In this document: positions 11,254 to 23,390 of the stretch, piece by piece
How the letters are laid out: every line of letters begins with the position of its first letter
How positions within the stretch are numbered: the first letter of the stretch is position 1
Assembly: GCA_020746875.1 (NCBI GenBank)
Contig: JAGTJL010000001.1
Coordinates: forward strand, 2,914,001-2,978,000
Length of the DNA stretch: 64,000 nt
Reading direction: 5' to 3'
From: Rhexocercosporidium sp. MPI-PUGE-AT-0058
Taxonomy: Eukaryota > Ascomycota > Leotiomycetes > Helotiales
Position numbers and translations under genes: made by a program
Notes under the pieces: generated by a model
What the model was told of the DNA's origin: nothing
The model's database searches: none
What the model saw: the letters and a program-made list of their open reading frames with translations, nothing else

Positions 11254-13544
11254 CAAAGGAGGATTAAGTAGTGTTGCAGATGGTGGTGGTGGTGGTGGGG
11301 GAGGGGTAGAGGGAGCAGGTTTGATACAGGCGTGCAGGAGGAGGCTGTGAAGAAAGGTAAATCCGACGATGCGAGCGAATCAATTGGGTTGCTTGGTAAG
11401 GGGAGGGAGAGGAGAGGAGGAAGGCTGGACTGGATGACAGTTCTAGCCGCGGAAGGCGGCCTCTTTGATTTCTAAGAGCCCGATGACGCCTTCGCTTCGC
11501 TTGCGCTTCTCCTTTTCCTTTGCTTGAAGAGAAGTAATTAGTAAGCGGGATTTGCTTGGTCTTTCTTTGTATTGTTTGGATTTAATTTGTGTGGAATCAT
11601 AGAGATAGGTATGGTATTGAAAGAATCCAAATAATAAAAGGTAATGCCTTATGCGGTCATGGATTGTCTTCATTTGCTGGCTGGCTGCATTTGATTTCCA
11701 TCCAGGGATTTGATTCCAAACCCTCCCTCCTCCCCCAGCCTCACTCACTCACCTCACTCACTCACTCACTCACTCACCTCACTCACTCACTCACTCACTC
11801 ACTCATCAACATAGATACCGAGGAGATAGATAGACTGACACACGCATACACGAAAGAATGACAATTGCTGACTTGCACCTCACAAGACGTCATATCGCCA
11901 AATCTTCTATGTCCTGGTTTATCTACAGACCAAAAAAAAAGAAACATCCGGATCTTACCTTCTTCTGCTCTTCAATTCTATTCACATCTTGTCATTTACC
12001 GAGTAGGAACTTCTTCCTGACCTGACCCGAATCCCGAGAATCCCCCAATCCTCCAATTGCCTCGTTCTCGTTGGAGAAACCCTCCCCCCCCCCCATAAGA
12101 TTCCCTCAACAGCTGAGTGAAAATGTGCCTCTTCGTATCATACAAGCGTAAAATAATCAGATCCAAAGACATTCCTCACACCCATCCAATCCAATCCAAT
12201 CCACTCCACTCCCTACTCTCTCCTCCCCCACCTTCATATCTGCCTTCTCCCCGAGTGAGACATCTCGCTCCTCCCCTCCCGTCCATTCTCCAGCTTCCAA
12301 GGGCGGCCCCGGCCAGCGAGCTGAGACATGCATACCATCCCTCGGCTCGCATCACCTGCATTACATGTATGTCTCATCTGAACCTGCTTTTCCCTTCTAC
12401 GGAGGTACTTATCGCCTTACCTTATCGATAGGAGAATTGATACAGTACAGTACAGTATGCAGGGTAGATCCCGCGAATGATAAGATGCAAGTGACGGAAT
12501 GCGAATTGAGGGGTTGGAACAGGCACGCACGGCGGTACGAAGGGACGAGAACACTGGGCGGATATTGTAAGAAGAAGAAGCACAAGTGCAGTGGGGGGGG
12601 GGGACTCTTGATGGTGTATTCATCTTTCTTTCCAGATAAACTACAGTATTCATCTCGTCTTTTCATCTCTGCTGACTCCTTTTTCTGTCCCATCTCTCCA
12701 TGCATGCATAGCAATAAATACTTCATACACATCGACAGCCATCCGGCCCGCCCGCTCGCGTCGGCGGAAGTAAGTAGGTACTTGTAATACAAACAAAAAC
12801 ATGCTCGCTCATCATTACAACCCAGGTCCATCCTTCGGTACATAGTCTGCTATCTACTATCCACCAACCTGTCTCCTGATCCGCCCATCCATCTAAACCC
12901 ATTCCCATCCCCATACCTTCATCCAGAGGGAAGCAGACAGAACACCAGACAAAGGATCGTGTGAGAGAGACTTTTTATTACCCCCTCAAACCCCATTCCG
13001 TACCACCTGAGACCCCCAAAAAGCAAGCCATTCACCCCGTCAGTCCAGCCGTACTTCCAATACAATCAAAAAGTGAGGTAAAACGCAGAAAAACGAAAAG
13101 TCTATGTGCGGGTGGGGAATCATAATTAAGAAAGGAAATCGTTCTTTTATTGCTCCGTATTGTATGCGACATCTTGCGATCTTGTGGAAACGAGAAGAGG
13201 TCCAGTGGCGAGTAGGTGATGGTGTGTTGACGTTTGATTCTTGAGATACTTTCCAGGGACATGATTTGACAAAGACGAAGAGGAGCGAGGTTGCTTATTG
13301 TAAGGAAAAGTGTCGGAATGAGAGACTTGAGTTTTGTATCTCGGTCGAAGAAAATGTTCGAAGCGAATGTTCGTTGAAGTTGTATCTCGGTCCAAGGAAA
13401 GGTTCAAAGGAGTGTGGTGTCGAAATGTCGACGATTGTTGTGCATTGAGTAAGGAAATCATTAAGTGAGTGTCGTGCTTGTCTTGTCGATGTCATGTCAT
13501 GCCTCTGGTAAGTCTAATCTGAAAATTCAACGTCGTGTCAGCCA
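11254..13544. other. Intergenic, microsatellite-rich, no gene seen
   Basis: Likely promoter of the thioredoxin gene, then simple-sequence DNA including a CACT array, C and G runs, and a TACAGTACAGTAC motif near 12440. A diverged direct repeat lies at 13334-13410, just past the 3' end of the next gene. No frame has a recognisable domain. Confidence 0.5.
11741..11805. repeat. CACT tetranucleotide array
   Basis: About 65 bp of nearly uninterrupted TCAC/CACT units. Confidence 0.9.
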
Positions 13545-16076
13545 TCATACCTCCTCTGCTAAACTGTCTCTCTTGTGGTCTCCTGATGGGCGAGGCTTAA
13601 GATCCAGTAATCGTGCACTCCCAGCGCTCATATGCCGTGCGTGCTTCTTGCCCAAATCAATGCTGGTTGCTCTTTGCATTCCGTTGTTGGGATTGGGAGA
13701 ATCAGGAGAGTCCGGAGTTTCGCTTGCGGAGTCCTGGTCAAAATCGTTCAGAAGACCTTCCCTCGATTTGGCTCTTGGCTCGCGGTGGACGACGGTAGGA
13801 TGTCTTCCAACAGCACCCCACTTGGATTGTACCGAAGTGGGACTGGCAAGACTACCACCCTCCTCGTCATCACTAGAAGGCATTGGGTTGTCGGTGGAAT
13901 GCCCTTGGATCTTGTGTTGATCCTCAGGACCTGGGGTCAAGCGACTGAAATATTCATCTTCGGCAATACCAAGCTCCTCGGCCGACTCGGAGAATTGCTT
14001 CTTGCTCATTGGACTTGAGCCGTCCGGGATAGGTTGTGGTGTTTGAGCTGATCCTCGTTTCGATCCTGCTTTTCTACCTGAAAGCCATGAGCCCTCGGAA
14101 TCTATCGAAGCTAGTGATTGTGACAGAATGTTGGCTGGCTCTGGGGAGGGGTCTTCGATGGTTCGGTGCCCGCTCGTAGGGGTTTCGTCCCGTAGGCGCA
14201 TAGCATCTATGGATCTGTAGCCACTTGTAGGTGTATCATATCTTGTTCGAGGATCTTCCAATTTCCTATCTGGTATGGGGGGTACCATATCAGCTTCCGG
14301 AGACTGTACTCTCGAATCTGGTGGTGATATTGGTAATTCTGGAAGGTCTTCCCGGAATTTCGACATGGTTCGTTTGGGTACATTAGATGTTGATCGCATT
14401 GGTGTGTATCCGATTTGTGGTCCTTGTCCTCCGCTGTGCATCGAATCCCGCGACGTATTGGAGAATGATGAAGGGGCAGAATCCTGTTGCTGCTTCTTTA
14501 CACCACGAATCTTGAAGAATGATGTCCAGGATTGAGGTGCTTTTGGTGGGGGTGTTGGAGTTCGCCGTGGATCTCGTCTTGCCGCTGTCGGTGTTGGGAT
14601 TGGTATTGGTTGTGATGCAGCTGGCTCTGGTCTGGTGAGATCCATCATTTGGGAAATACTGGATGCACCTCGTGCATGACCATGCTCTCGTGGTGAGGAA
14701 GTTGGTGATATATTCGCCCGTCCGACAGTTCCTACAATGGCCGTCTCGATGACGGGGTCCTGGAATTCGGAAGTCGGCGTTAAGTTCTCTGTGAGAAGAC
14801 TTGCACTGCGGTGGAAAGTAGGTGGTTGTATGCTGGTACCAGAATCTTGTCTGAACGCATCTGCGGGTCTTTTCCCTCTTCCATTATCCGACCCTACAGA
14901 TCCTTTCCTCTTGCTCGAGGTGACCACTGCTGCAGTACCAATTCCTAGGCCAACTATCTCTCTCCCAAGGACTCCTCGTTCCATGTTTGGTGGTGGCGGG
15001 GTTCCTTCTCGAGCAGCCGTAGCTTCATCTGCTATTTGCTTCTCTTGTCGCCTTGCTAACCTCCTCTCCATCTTGATTCTTTCAGCAATCTGCTTCTTTT
15101 CTCTCCTTTTCTGATCCCTCTCCATGAGTTCGCGCAACTCTCCTGCACTTAAATCATCTGCAAGATCATCTACCCTCTTATTGACCTTCAATGCCTCCTT
15201 TGGTATCGACACCCGGTCTGATACTTTTCTCTTCCTTGTAACTGAACCATCTGAGCCAAATCCACTTGCACCAGGTACATAGCGAGGGTTTTCGGCATAT
15301 CTAATCGTCGGTCGAGGGGCAAGCATATCAAATGCATTCAAGATGTAAGAAGGTTGGTGATCGGAGTTGGCGGAAACCGAGGACCGTAGCGACTCGGCCA
15401 GAGGAAGGGATATGTCGGAGGATGGGTTGTCCATATGTCGATTGAGCCCGCCTCGCATCTTCTTACTCTCACGCTTCATTGGTCTCCCAGACGTAGTCGA
15501 GTCCGTTGCAGGTCTGCTAGGCATGAACGCAACCATAGCCTTGATCTCAGCCTCTCTCTGATGTTCCTCCTTCCGTTTCTTGCTCGACTTTCTATGAGCT
15601 AGCTCTTGAGCACTCCTCTTGTGTAGTGTCGGCATCCTTTGCCAGTTCTGGGTGTCCTCGGGAGGTTGTGTGCTGGCTCTGAGAGGTCTCTTACCAGCAG
15701 CTGTAACTTGCTCTGGTTTGTCCGTGTTTGATCGTGCATTCCCTATGATATTCGCAGGCAGTGGTGGGACAGGAGGACGATCCAAAGTTCGAGGCACTCG
15801 GATGCTGTCTTTTCGACCTGGTGAGAAGCTGTACGTGCGGCGTCTGTCTGGGTCTCGTTGTAACTTCTTCGATTCTCTTGAGGATTTTCGTTTTGTGTCC
15901 CTCCGACTTCTTCTCCTTTCTGGGCCCGCAGTAATTATTTCGGAAGCATTATGCCTCGCAGGGTCTCCGAGTGCCCCAGCGTCATGCATTTCGGACTGAG
16001 GAATTGCTGCCCCACCCGTGGCCGCAGACGCAGACTTCCTGCGATTGCTTCTCCTCCGGAACGGCCACATGCCCAT
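13545..16076 (-). CDS. Large disordered fungal protein, function unknown
   Basis: Single uninterrupted frame of 843 aa; no family assigned. The N-terminus is strongly basic (MWPFRRRSNRRKS and several Arg/Lys/Ser-rich patches up to about residue 180). A charged, coiled-coil-like segment around residues 310-350 is rich in Lys/Arg/Glu (for example RDQKRREKKQIAERIKME). The rest is Ser/Pro/Thr-rich with polyproline patches (RRTPTPPPKAPQSWTSFFKIRG) and many SP/TP sites, the composition of a phosphorylated scaffold or regulatory protein. A second ATG two codons downstream (MWPF...) is an equally good start. The frame length and steady composition support a real gene; no enzyme motif or membrane segment is visible. 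Confidence 0.8.
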   Translation of the reverse strand: MGMWPFRRRSNRRKSASAATGGAAIPQSEMHDAGALGDPARHNASEIITAGPERRRSRRDTKRKSSRESKKLQRDPDRRRTYSFSPGRKDSIRVPRTLDRPPVPPLPANIIGNARSNTDKPEQVTAAGKRPLRASTQPPEDTQNWQRMPTLHKRSAQELAHRKSSKKRKEEHQREAEIKAMVAFMPSRPATDSTTSGRPMKRESKKMRGGLNRHMDNPSSDISLPLAESLRSSVSANSDHQPSYILNAFDMLAPRPTIRYAENPRYVPGASGFGSDGSVTRKRKVSDRVSIPKEALKVNKRVDDLADDLSAGELRELMERDQKRREKKQIAERIKMERRLARRQEKQIADEATAAREGTPPPPNMERGVLGREIVGLGIGTAAVVTSSKRKGSVGSDNGRGKRPADAFRQDSGTSIQPPTFHRSASLLTENLTPTSEFQDPVIETAIVGTVGRANISPTSSPREHGHARGASSISQMMDLTRPEPAASQPIPIPTPTAARRDPRRTPTPPPKAPQSWTSFFKIRGVKKQQQDSAPSSFSNTSRDSMHSGGQGPQIGYTPMRSTSNVPKRTMSKFREDLPELPISPPDSRVQSPEADMVPPIPDRKLEDPRTRYDTPTSGYRSIDAMRLRDETPTSGHRTIEDPSPEPANILSQSLASIDSEGSWLSGRKAGSKRGSAQTPQPIPDGSSPMSKKQFSESAEELGIAEDEYFSRLTPGPEDQHKIQGHSTDNPMPSSDDEEGGSLASPTSVQSKWGAVGRHPTVVHREPRAKSREGLLNDFDQDSASETPDSPDSPNPNNGMQRATSIDLGKKHARHMSAGSARLLDLKPRPSGDHKRDSLAEEV

Positions 16077-18305
16077 ATTTCCATTCGGGTCGCTGACCGT
16101 GGCACGACGCTACCGCGCTGCGGCTTGGTCTTTCGTGTTCTTGTTCCTCTTGTTCCTGTCCTGCTCCTCTGTCGTGGACGCGACTGCCGGAGCACCAAAT
16201 CCCAATGACCCAGTCGTCTTCCTAGCTAGCCGTCGTATGCGGGTCGAAGAAAGCCATGAACGAGTGTAGAGAAGGGCGCAGGGATGGTTTCGAAGTATAT
16301 TCGCACGCTGGCGAGGCCTTCCTTGCGGAAAGATGTTTAGCAGACGGGAGTATGGGGATAAGTTTCTAAAGAAGGGCGTGCGGTTTGCGCTTGCATGGTC
16401 AGTGCGGTGGCAAGTCGAGGGAGGAAGAGGCGGGATACCGTATCGTCGTCGTCGTCAGATCGAAGCTGCGTTGGGCACGAAAGAGGGTAGGAATTGGGAA
16501 GAATTGGTTCGTCGGTTTGGGTTGAAGTGGTTGCAGTGATGGTGCAAGCGCAGGTAGTGGTGTAGCAGTCAAGACTGTAGTGCCAGCGCAAGTCCCGAGA
16601 CGAAGCTCTTAATGCAAGGGGGAGTGCTGTAGATTGCTGCGTCGCAGTGGGGAGGGAGGAGGAGGACGGTGACTGTCTGTCTGGTGAGGCAGGATGATGG
16701 ATGTGTGAGGGCTCAAGTATTGTTGTGCAGGTGGTAGGTATGGCAAGGCAGAGCAAAGCAAAGCAAAGCAAATCAAATCAATGCAGAGTAGGGTAGGAAG
16801 GCGAGTTAAGAAGAAGTAGTGCAGCTTGGATGCAGAGGGAGGGAGGGATGGATGGAGGGATAGGATGGGATGGGGTTGGTAGTTGATAGACGAGCCATCC
16901 ATCCATCCATCCATCTATTACTCGTACCGTACTGTACTGTAGGAGCCATCCATAAGCCAGGCCCGTTTCCTGGTCCAACTCCAACTCCAGCTCCAGCTCC
17001 TGCTCCCACCCCCTCGCTACAGGATCTTGGCTCTCCCGTCCTCCCCTTCCGACGCCCAACGTCCAGGACCCAGGACCCAGGCCCCCTCGGCCAGACGCCC
17101 CTTCAGCCATTGCGATCACCCCTCTCTTCTCCCATCTCAGCTTAACTCGACGGACTGCCGATTTAAACAGAAGACTACCTGCCCAGTTTGATATGATAGA
17201 GTTGATCACAGGAATCTTAGTCTTCGAGTAGTGGTATTCCATTTAATGAAAGAAAGAAAAAACATCCTTCTGTTCTCTTTTGTCAACCGTCTCAAGGTTT
17301 CCTAGGTGTTGTTTCACACTCTTGTACAGCACGGCTTATTGTTAGTTGCCCATGGGATTTTGCGCATGGTAGCTAACTTCGTAAGCCTTCTTGGAAACAT
17401 TTACAGTACAGTACAATAGTGCAGTAGAGTTAGACTTTCTCTAGGGGGCGCCAATTATTGGGACAACGAACGCAGCACCAGCACTGTTAGTTAGTAGTTG
17501 GTTACGGAGAATTGACCCGCCCGCCTACCTGCATCATTCTCCCCGTAGTTGCTTTCTGCTATCTTCACCAGCTACCATACGGTACAGTACAGTACGACGA
17601 GTCTTGCATACTTGCATACGAACCTACTCTTTTGTCATCTCCTATCCCATCCTATCCTCCCTTCCGAACTTACTATTGGCGCCGTTATCTTCTCCTCACC
17701 CATGCCGTCCATGCCATGCCATGCCATGCCATGCAGAGCCTCGACGCTGCAGGTCCTCCCACATCCGGAACGAAACGTGCCCTCCGCACAGCAAGTCAGC
17801 AAAGCTGCAAGAAAGAGGGCCGTGGTACCTCCAGACTTTCCGAATTGACAACTGACACGTATGGAGAGGGAGGGGCATGGTACCGTATGGTACTGTAAGG
17901 TAAGGTATGAATTGGCATTGAAGGGATGGGATGATTATTGGAACCTCGAAGGCGGTCCCTGAATACACCTGGCGGGCATGAAGCAGAACCACAACAACTT
18001 ACGAACTGACTGTTAACGCCACGCCCGCTTTGCTTTCGTCCGTTGTGCAGCGAAATCAATTAATTTCTGCCGGCAACCCGCATGAGAAAGGCGACTACTG
18101 GGAGACACCAGACGAACATTTCTCCCAAGTAAGATGGATACTTTTACTGATCCACAAGCGAACGGCATTGATTTGATGCCAGGCTATGCTGGTCACCAAA
18201 CTACTCTCCCCCCTCCCCCTTCACAATCATTGCGATGCGCTCATCACCTACTAAGAGGACGTCGCCATGATCATGTCCCTTCGACGACCAGTTGACCGAC
18301 GGTTC

Positions 18306-18340
18306 AGCCACAAGTGCCGTTTTCCCAAGCACTTGTGGCT
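18306..18340. repeat. Perfect 12-bp inverted repeat (hairpin)
   Basis: AGCCACAAGTGC (18306-18317) and GCACTTGTGGCT (18329-18340) are exact reverse complements separated by 11 nt. The surroundings show no gene and no transposon ends. Confidence 0.85.
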
Positions 18341-21300
18341 TACAAGCAAGGTTCTAATGGCCCCAGGTGACCCTTCGAGACTTCTGACAGCTTGTAAAAG
18401 AAGAGCCAGAAGAACACCCCCCAAGGAGATGTATGATGTCGGCAGCCTGTTGATCAAGACAGCACCACCCTATCACGCTCGATTGTGGCTGCTTGATGCG
18501 CCAATCGGTGGAGAGACGCTGCCAATAGTACGAACAGGCATTACTCGTATCTTTGCGGACTTGCAGAGGGTGAAGGAAAACTTGACGATGCACTGTGATG
18601 ATACACCCAAGCGTACCATCCTCGAAAGAGCAAGTAGGTTTTCTCGAAGTCGACCTCAAGCTTGAACTTGATTGATCTCGACTTCCACTTCGGAGTCTGA
18701 GCGTCTGGCGGCGATTGTACAGTAGCGACGTCGATCGATCTAAATTTGGGGGGCCAGGGCAGCCAAGACCTTCGCGAAGAATTATTTCGTCATATAATTA
18801 CCGAAGGAGATGACGACCAAAGCGGATCGGTCCAGTTGATCTGTCTCTCAACTGAGTCCTTCGACTCCAAAAATACGGAGTACACTACGCAGAGGCTCGT
18901 TCGCATCAACTAACCCTTTCCCGCGATAAGAGGCTGAGATATGTTTCAAGACTTGCCTCCGCACATCTGCTCACTGGCCCCGACTCCGTTTCGAAAGCAA
19001 AGAATATCCCGAGTGTGATAGCCTGCTCATATCACCACCCTTCTCCCACACCTCAGCTCCGTCGAATCACCTCGCGATAGAAGCTGAGAAGCTGTGGCAA
19101 GGGAAGAAAGGGGAGAAACACAGAAAACAGGGACGTGGGTGCGAAACCCACAGGTACAATCGCTGATAGGCTTGTCGATCAATGAGCCTGGCCTGGATGC
19201 CAGGGGGGCTGCCACAGGAATGTTTCTTTGCCCTGCGCTCGTTTGCCCTGTTCCGCTGCAGCATCAAAGTGCGTACATACATTACCGAGCTCTTTGGACC
19301 GACGAATAGGACCCACCACATCCGAATCTCCAAAGCACTCGCATCAACACTTATGCTCTTAGATCGATCCCAGTGTAATCTGGGGCTGGCAGGCTGCTGC
19401 TGCTGCTGCTGTGTTGAAGAAAACATTTAAGATGAGCATGATATCAGCTGCCGCTCCCTGAGTACAGATGATGCAGCCCTACCATCAGCATCTCGGAATC
19501 TCAAGTCTTCAGTGGAAAGTCCCCGCAAATTACTCGTTGCACGAACCTGTCGAACGAGATCACGACAACCTGCACGACAATCCCATTGGAAAGTATTCCA
19601 AATGCCCAATTTCGCGGAAGCGACGTCTGACTTATTTTATCTTATTTCCTTTTCGTTCTTGTGACACGGATCGATGTATGCGATGCAAGATTGCCTTTTT
19701 TTCGTTCCTGGCCGTTCCTTGTCTCTTATTCGTTGGGTGCGTAAAATGTCTGTTTGCCGTTTACTTTTTAGTCGAGAGTTTCGCTCTGGGAGCTGAACCT
19801 TGTTTCCTACAAGTACATCGGGGCTTGAAGCCCGGAACTCTGCCTCGCGTACCTTGTTGATGCCTGAGAGATCGTTCTTCTCCAGCCTCCTCATTTTCCT
19901 TACTAAACACCGGATCGGTTGGTTTTTACGGCGCTCCAACTCACGAAGTGCTTCTGAACACACAGCTACGCAACTGCCACGGAACGTGAAGTAGACTCCT
20001 CCATTCTAAGCTCCATACTTTGAGCTATAATCCTATTATTTCATATCCATACTCCCATGCGAGGTTTGGATTTATAATCACGACTGAAATCCAGGCCATT
20101 CACAGACGCACGGATTTCTCGAACCCAGTCACTCCCACAACACAAGCAATTCGCTCCTCGCCTAAGCAATATTGGCGTTTCACAAAAACGACCCGATCCA
20201 GCCTACCGTTCTCTTCTTCCATTTCTTAGTCAGCGTTAATATCATCATTTCGATCATGTATCAACGCAGCAGCAGCAGTAGCAGCAGTGGAGAAGTAAGT
20301 AGCTGTCAAGCTGGCAGCCAGAAGAAAGAGACGCGCGGGTCGCCAAAACCAGGCAGTTCCCAGCCACAACTGCATCCTGCTAGACAGAGTATGCAGAGCA
20401 GGCAGGGTGAGTATCGAAAAAGAAAGTGTATAATAATTGGAGAAACAAAACAATGCTGTTTTTCTCTAGACTACTGAACGAATTACAATCAACCAGTTTG
20501 ATCTCATTCATATCTAGTTTTACAGTCAACATCCCACCCCTCTCCTCTGCAGTTTGAGATAGAAATCTATCCATCTATCAACCCGTTATACCCAAATTTC
20601 ACCTCCTCATCTCCACCCACCCACCTCTTCTCATTCAGTTCCGTTCTTTTCTCTTGCAAGTTAATATCAAAATACAATGCCAACCAACTCTCACCCCTCT
20701 CCTACCCCACCAACCACATCATAATCCACAAACTACTCACCTGCTAATTACACGACATCTAAAGCTGCAATCAAACACGCAAAATCCGAAATCGAGAAGC
20801 TACCTTCTATCAGCAAATATGCTGTGAGCGAAACACTAAGTCAAAATGTGCCTGAAATGTGCACGGCGAGGCGCCTGGGGAATACTTCCGCGAAAACGTG
20901 GAGGGTTGTGTTGAGTGTGCTGAAGATGGAGGTACTCTATTCCAAGGGGCTGGAGATTCGGATTGAAGCTGAGGTTGAGGTTGGGGTTGAGGTTGAGATG
21001 GATGTGGATGGGCATACAACACCCGATCCGTACGTTCTTCGCAGTTACTTCGTACAATATCGCAATAGAAGGGAGAGAGAAATGAGTGACTGGTGGTGAA
21101 AAATGGGAAAAGATGTTAATCGGATTTGGAAGCAGAATTGGAAGGGTACTCGGATTCGGGGACGCATTTCCGCGATTCCTATACCATGGTTGAGAATTTG
21201 CATCGTAATCTCGATTCCAAGGTAGAGCTCGGGTCCAAGTCCAGGATTCTGAGGAGCGAAACAAGATATTAAATCCTGATATCAGGTCGACGAAGCCACA

Positions 21301-21501
21301 GAGGAAAAAAAGAGGATTTCGGGATCTGGGGATCTGGGGATCAGGTGGGAGTGACAAGGGATGTAACGAGTAGGGTTGTTGGTACGCCTGCTTTTTGATT
21401 CGAAGTTGAGGAAGATGATTTGTGGTCTGGCGATGGTCGGTCATGAACATAGAGAGGAGCGAGATGTTAAGAAGGTGAGTGGGAGCCTTTGAAGTACGGA
21501 C

Positions 21502-21523
21502 GGGGGGGGGGGGGGGGGGGGGG
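21502..21523 (+). repeat. 22-nt poly-G run
   Basis: Uninterrupted run of 22 G. Its exact length is likely polymorphic or uncertain in an assembly. Confidence 0.85.
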
Positions 21524-23390
21524 TGTTATCATATGTACGTTTTTTATATTTCCTTATTTTTCTTTGGGATGTCAATTGCGTAGTAGGCAGTGTGCTGTAG
21601 AATTTGGCTTACATTGAGAATGACTCCTTCAGTAATTCATTGGCTCTCTCTTATAGTAGGTAGATATGACCTATCTCACACTCACGGAGTACCATGGTTA
21701 CCAGGAGCCTTACTTTGAATGACATTTCCCCCTCACTCTCGGCGTCTTTGCGGTCTTAGCTAGTGTCTAATCAGGACCTAACATATACCACGACAATGTT
21801 GTTTTCTGGTCTTAGTTGAATGCTTCTAGAGATCAGATCCTTTGAAGTGTTTGATGTGTTATGATATGAAATGTCCTAACCTTTAGGATGTGAGTCCTGG
21901 CTAGAATGGGCCGGCCAAGTTGCAGGCCAGGGGATCATATAGTACATCGAGTGACAGCACGCATAGAGCATACTTGTACTTCACCTCTTGCCGTTTGTGT
22001 TTTCTAATCGCAAAATGTCGCGGGTGTTGAAGGTTATATTCATATCGATGGTAAATGTGGAATCAAAGGAAGGGGTTGTGGGATGAATGTGGTTCTGCGC
22101 TGTGAATACCAGAGATCCGGATTAGATGCTGTTTTATGAGATATTGTGAGGTTAACCATGTTCTTATACAGAAATCTGACTCAACAACAGTTCGTCAGTG
22201 TAGGGGATTCAGAAATGGGTTATTTTATTTCACGAAGAGTGCTTTGTTTATCTATTTACCCAAGGCTGTGTTGGGACATGTGACATCGTGAGCAGGCATA
22301 AAATCTGGTATCAACTTTGAGATTAGTTTAACGCAAATGATACAGGTATGGAGACCAAGAAGAGGTACTTTCTGTCGAACTTGGGGGGTTCTGTTTTAAA
22401 AATAACAACGTTATGCTAGACATAAGATACGAAAAGGGAAGCATGGTCTCAAGTTTGGATAACTAGTTGCCCTGACTCATTGGTCTATAGTTATATTGGA
22501 TGTACCTGAATGTCCTCCTCAACCAATTTTATTGTTATTCGGGATTTATTGATGGTTCGTTCGTTTTGGGAAATATCTCCCAAGACGGAGGGCAGACTCA
22601 AGCATGCATGGAAATTCTCAAGGTAGCTACAGCATGTGAAGGAAGGTTTGTGATATTTCGTGCTTGAGTAGTCGTTGGCTCTTAAATTTATTCATTCTAA
22701 TAAAACCTCAAACCTTCTTGCTGTATCTCTTTTCCAGAGAGTAAAAGACACCTTGGGAGAAGTGGGGTCGACCTCCACTTTATAATTCAAGACGCGAGTG
22801 ATCCGCAGAACGAAGAGTCACTTCGCTATCAACCATGTGAAGTTGACATGCTTTTGGATCAGTCAAACGGTGATATGACCAGACTCAATTCGACAATCAC
22901 TGTGACTCAAGCTAAGCCCTCAGAAGCAACTCTTGCTTGAAATTGCTTGGCAACATGCCATTGTAACATGCATTGACGAAAATGCGAGAAAGGGACACTT
23001 TCGAGACCCAGAATATTTATCCTATCATCCCCGGAGACCACAGCCACAAATTCAGCCTTTCTAATGCAGAAGACTTTGGCTTTATATGGACGGCTGAGTA
23101 ATCAACACACCGCTACCTTGGCAGCCCAAGCAAAAACTCCCTGTCCAATCACACGCAATCGCTGAGGTTACACAAACGTGAAAGCACCGGAATTACTTCA
23201 CGGCCGTATGTTCACCGGCCGTACGATCTAAGCTCGCAGCGCAACAACATCACCACACTATGCAGTCCTAAATCCAAATATGGAAACCAGAACGGTATGA
23301 TAAATATTCAGCTGAATCCCCTGACAAAGCAAGGTCTCACGAAAAACGTATCAGTCGCCACTCGCTAGGAATGTCAATAGATCTGCAACA

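Larger units (their letters stand above)
16077..23390. other. 7.3-kb gene-poor region
   Basis: No protein gene could be supported. The first 1.1 kb is probably the promoter of the disordered-protein gene. The rest holds CATC/CATGC simple repeats, several GTACTGTAC-type motifs (16927, 17406, 17581), a strong hairpin at 18306-18340, and a 22-G run. The last 2 kb (21.5-23.4 kb) is close to free of frames above 60 codons on both strands. Confidence 0.5.

Noticed and set aside
13465..16269. Several + frames of 60-151 codons opposite the disordered-protein gene
   Set aside because: Shadows of the 843-codon minus-strand frame, which has the consistent protein composition.
18267..18665. 132-codon + frame
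   Set aside because: Overlapped by an opposite-strand frame of similar size, spans the hairpin and has no domain or codon pattern typical of the real genes here.
19790..19880. tRNA-like inverted segment around GGGCTTGAAGCCC
   Set aside because: No A box, no anticodon arm and no acceptor pairing on either strand.
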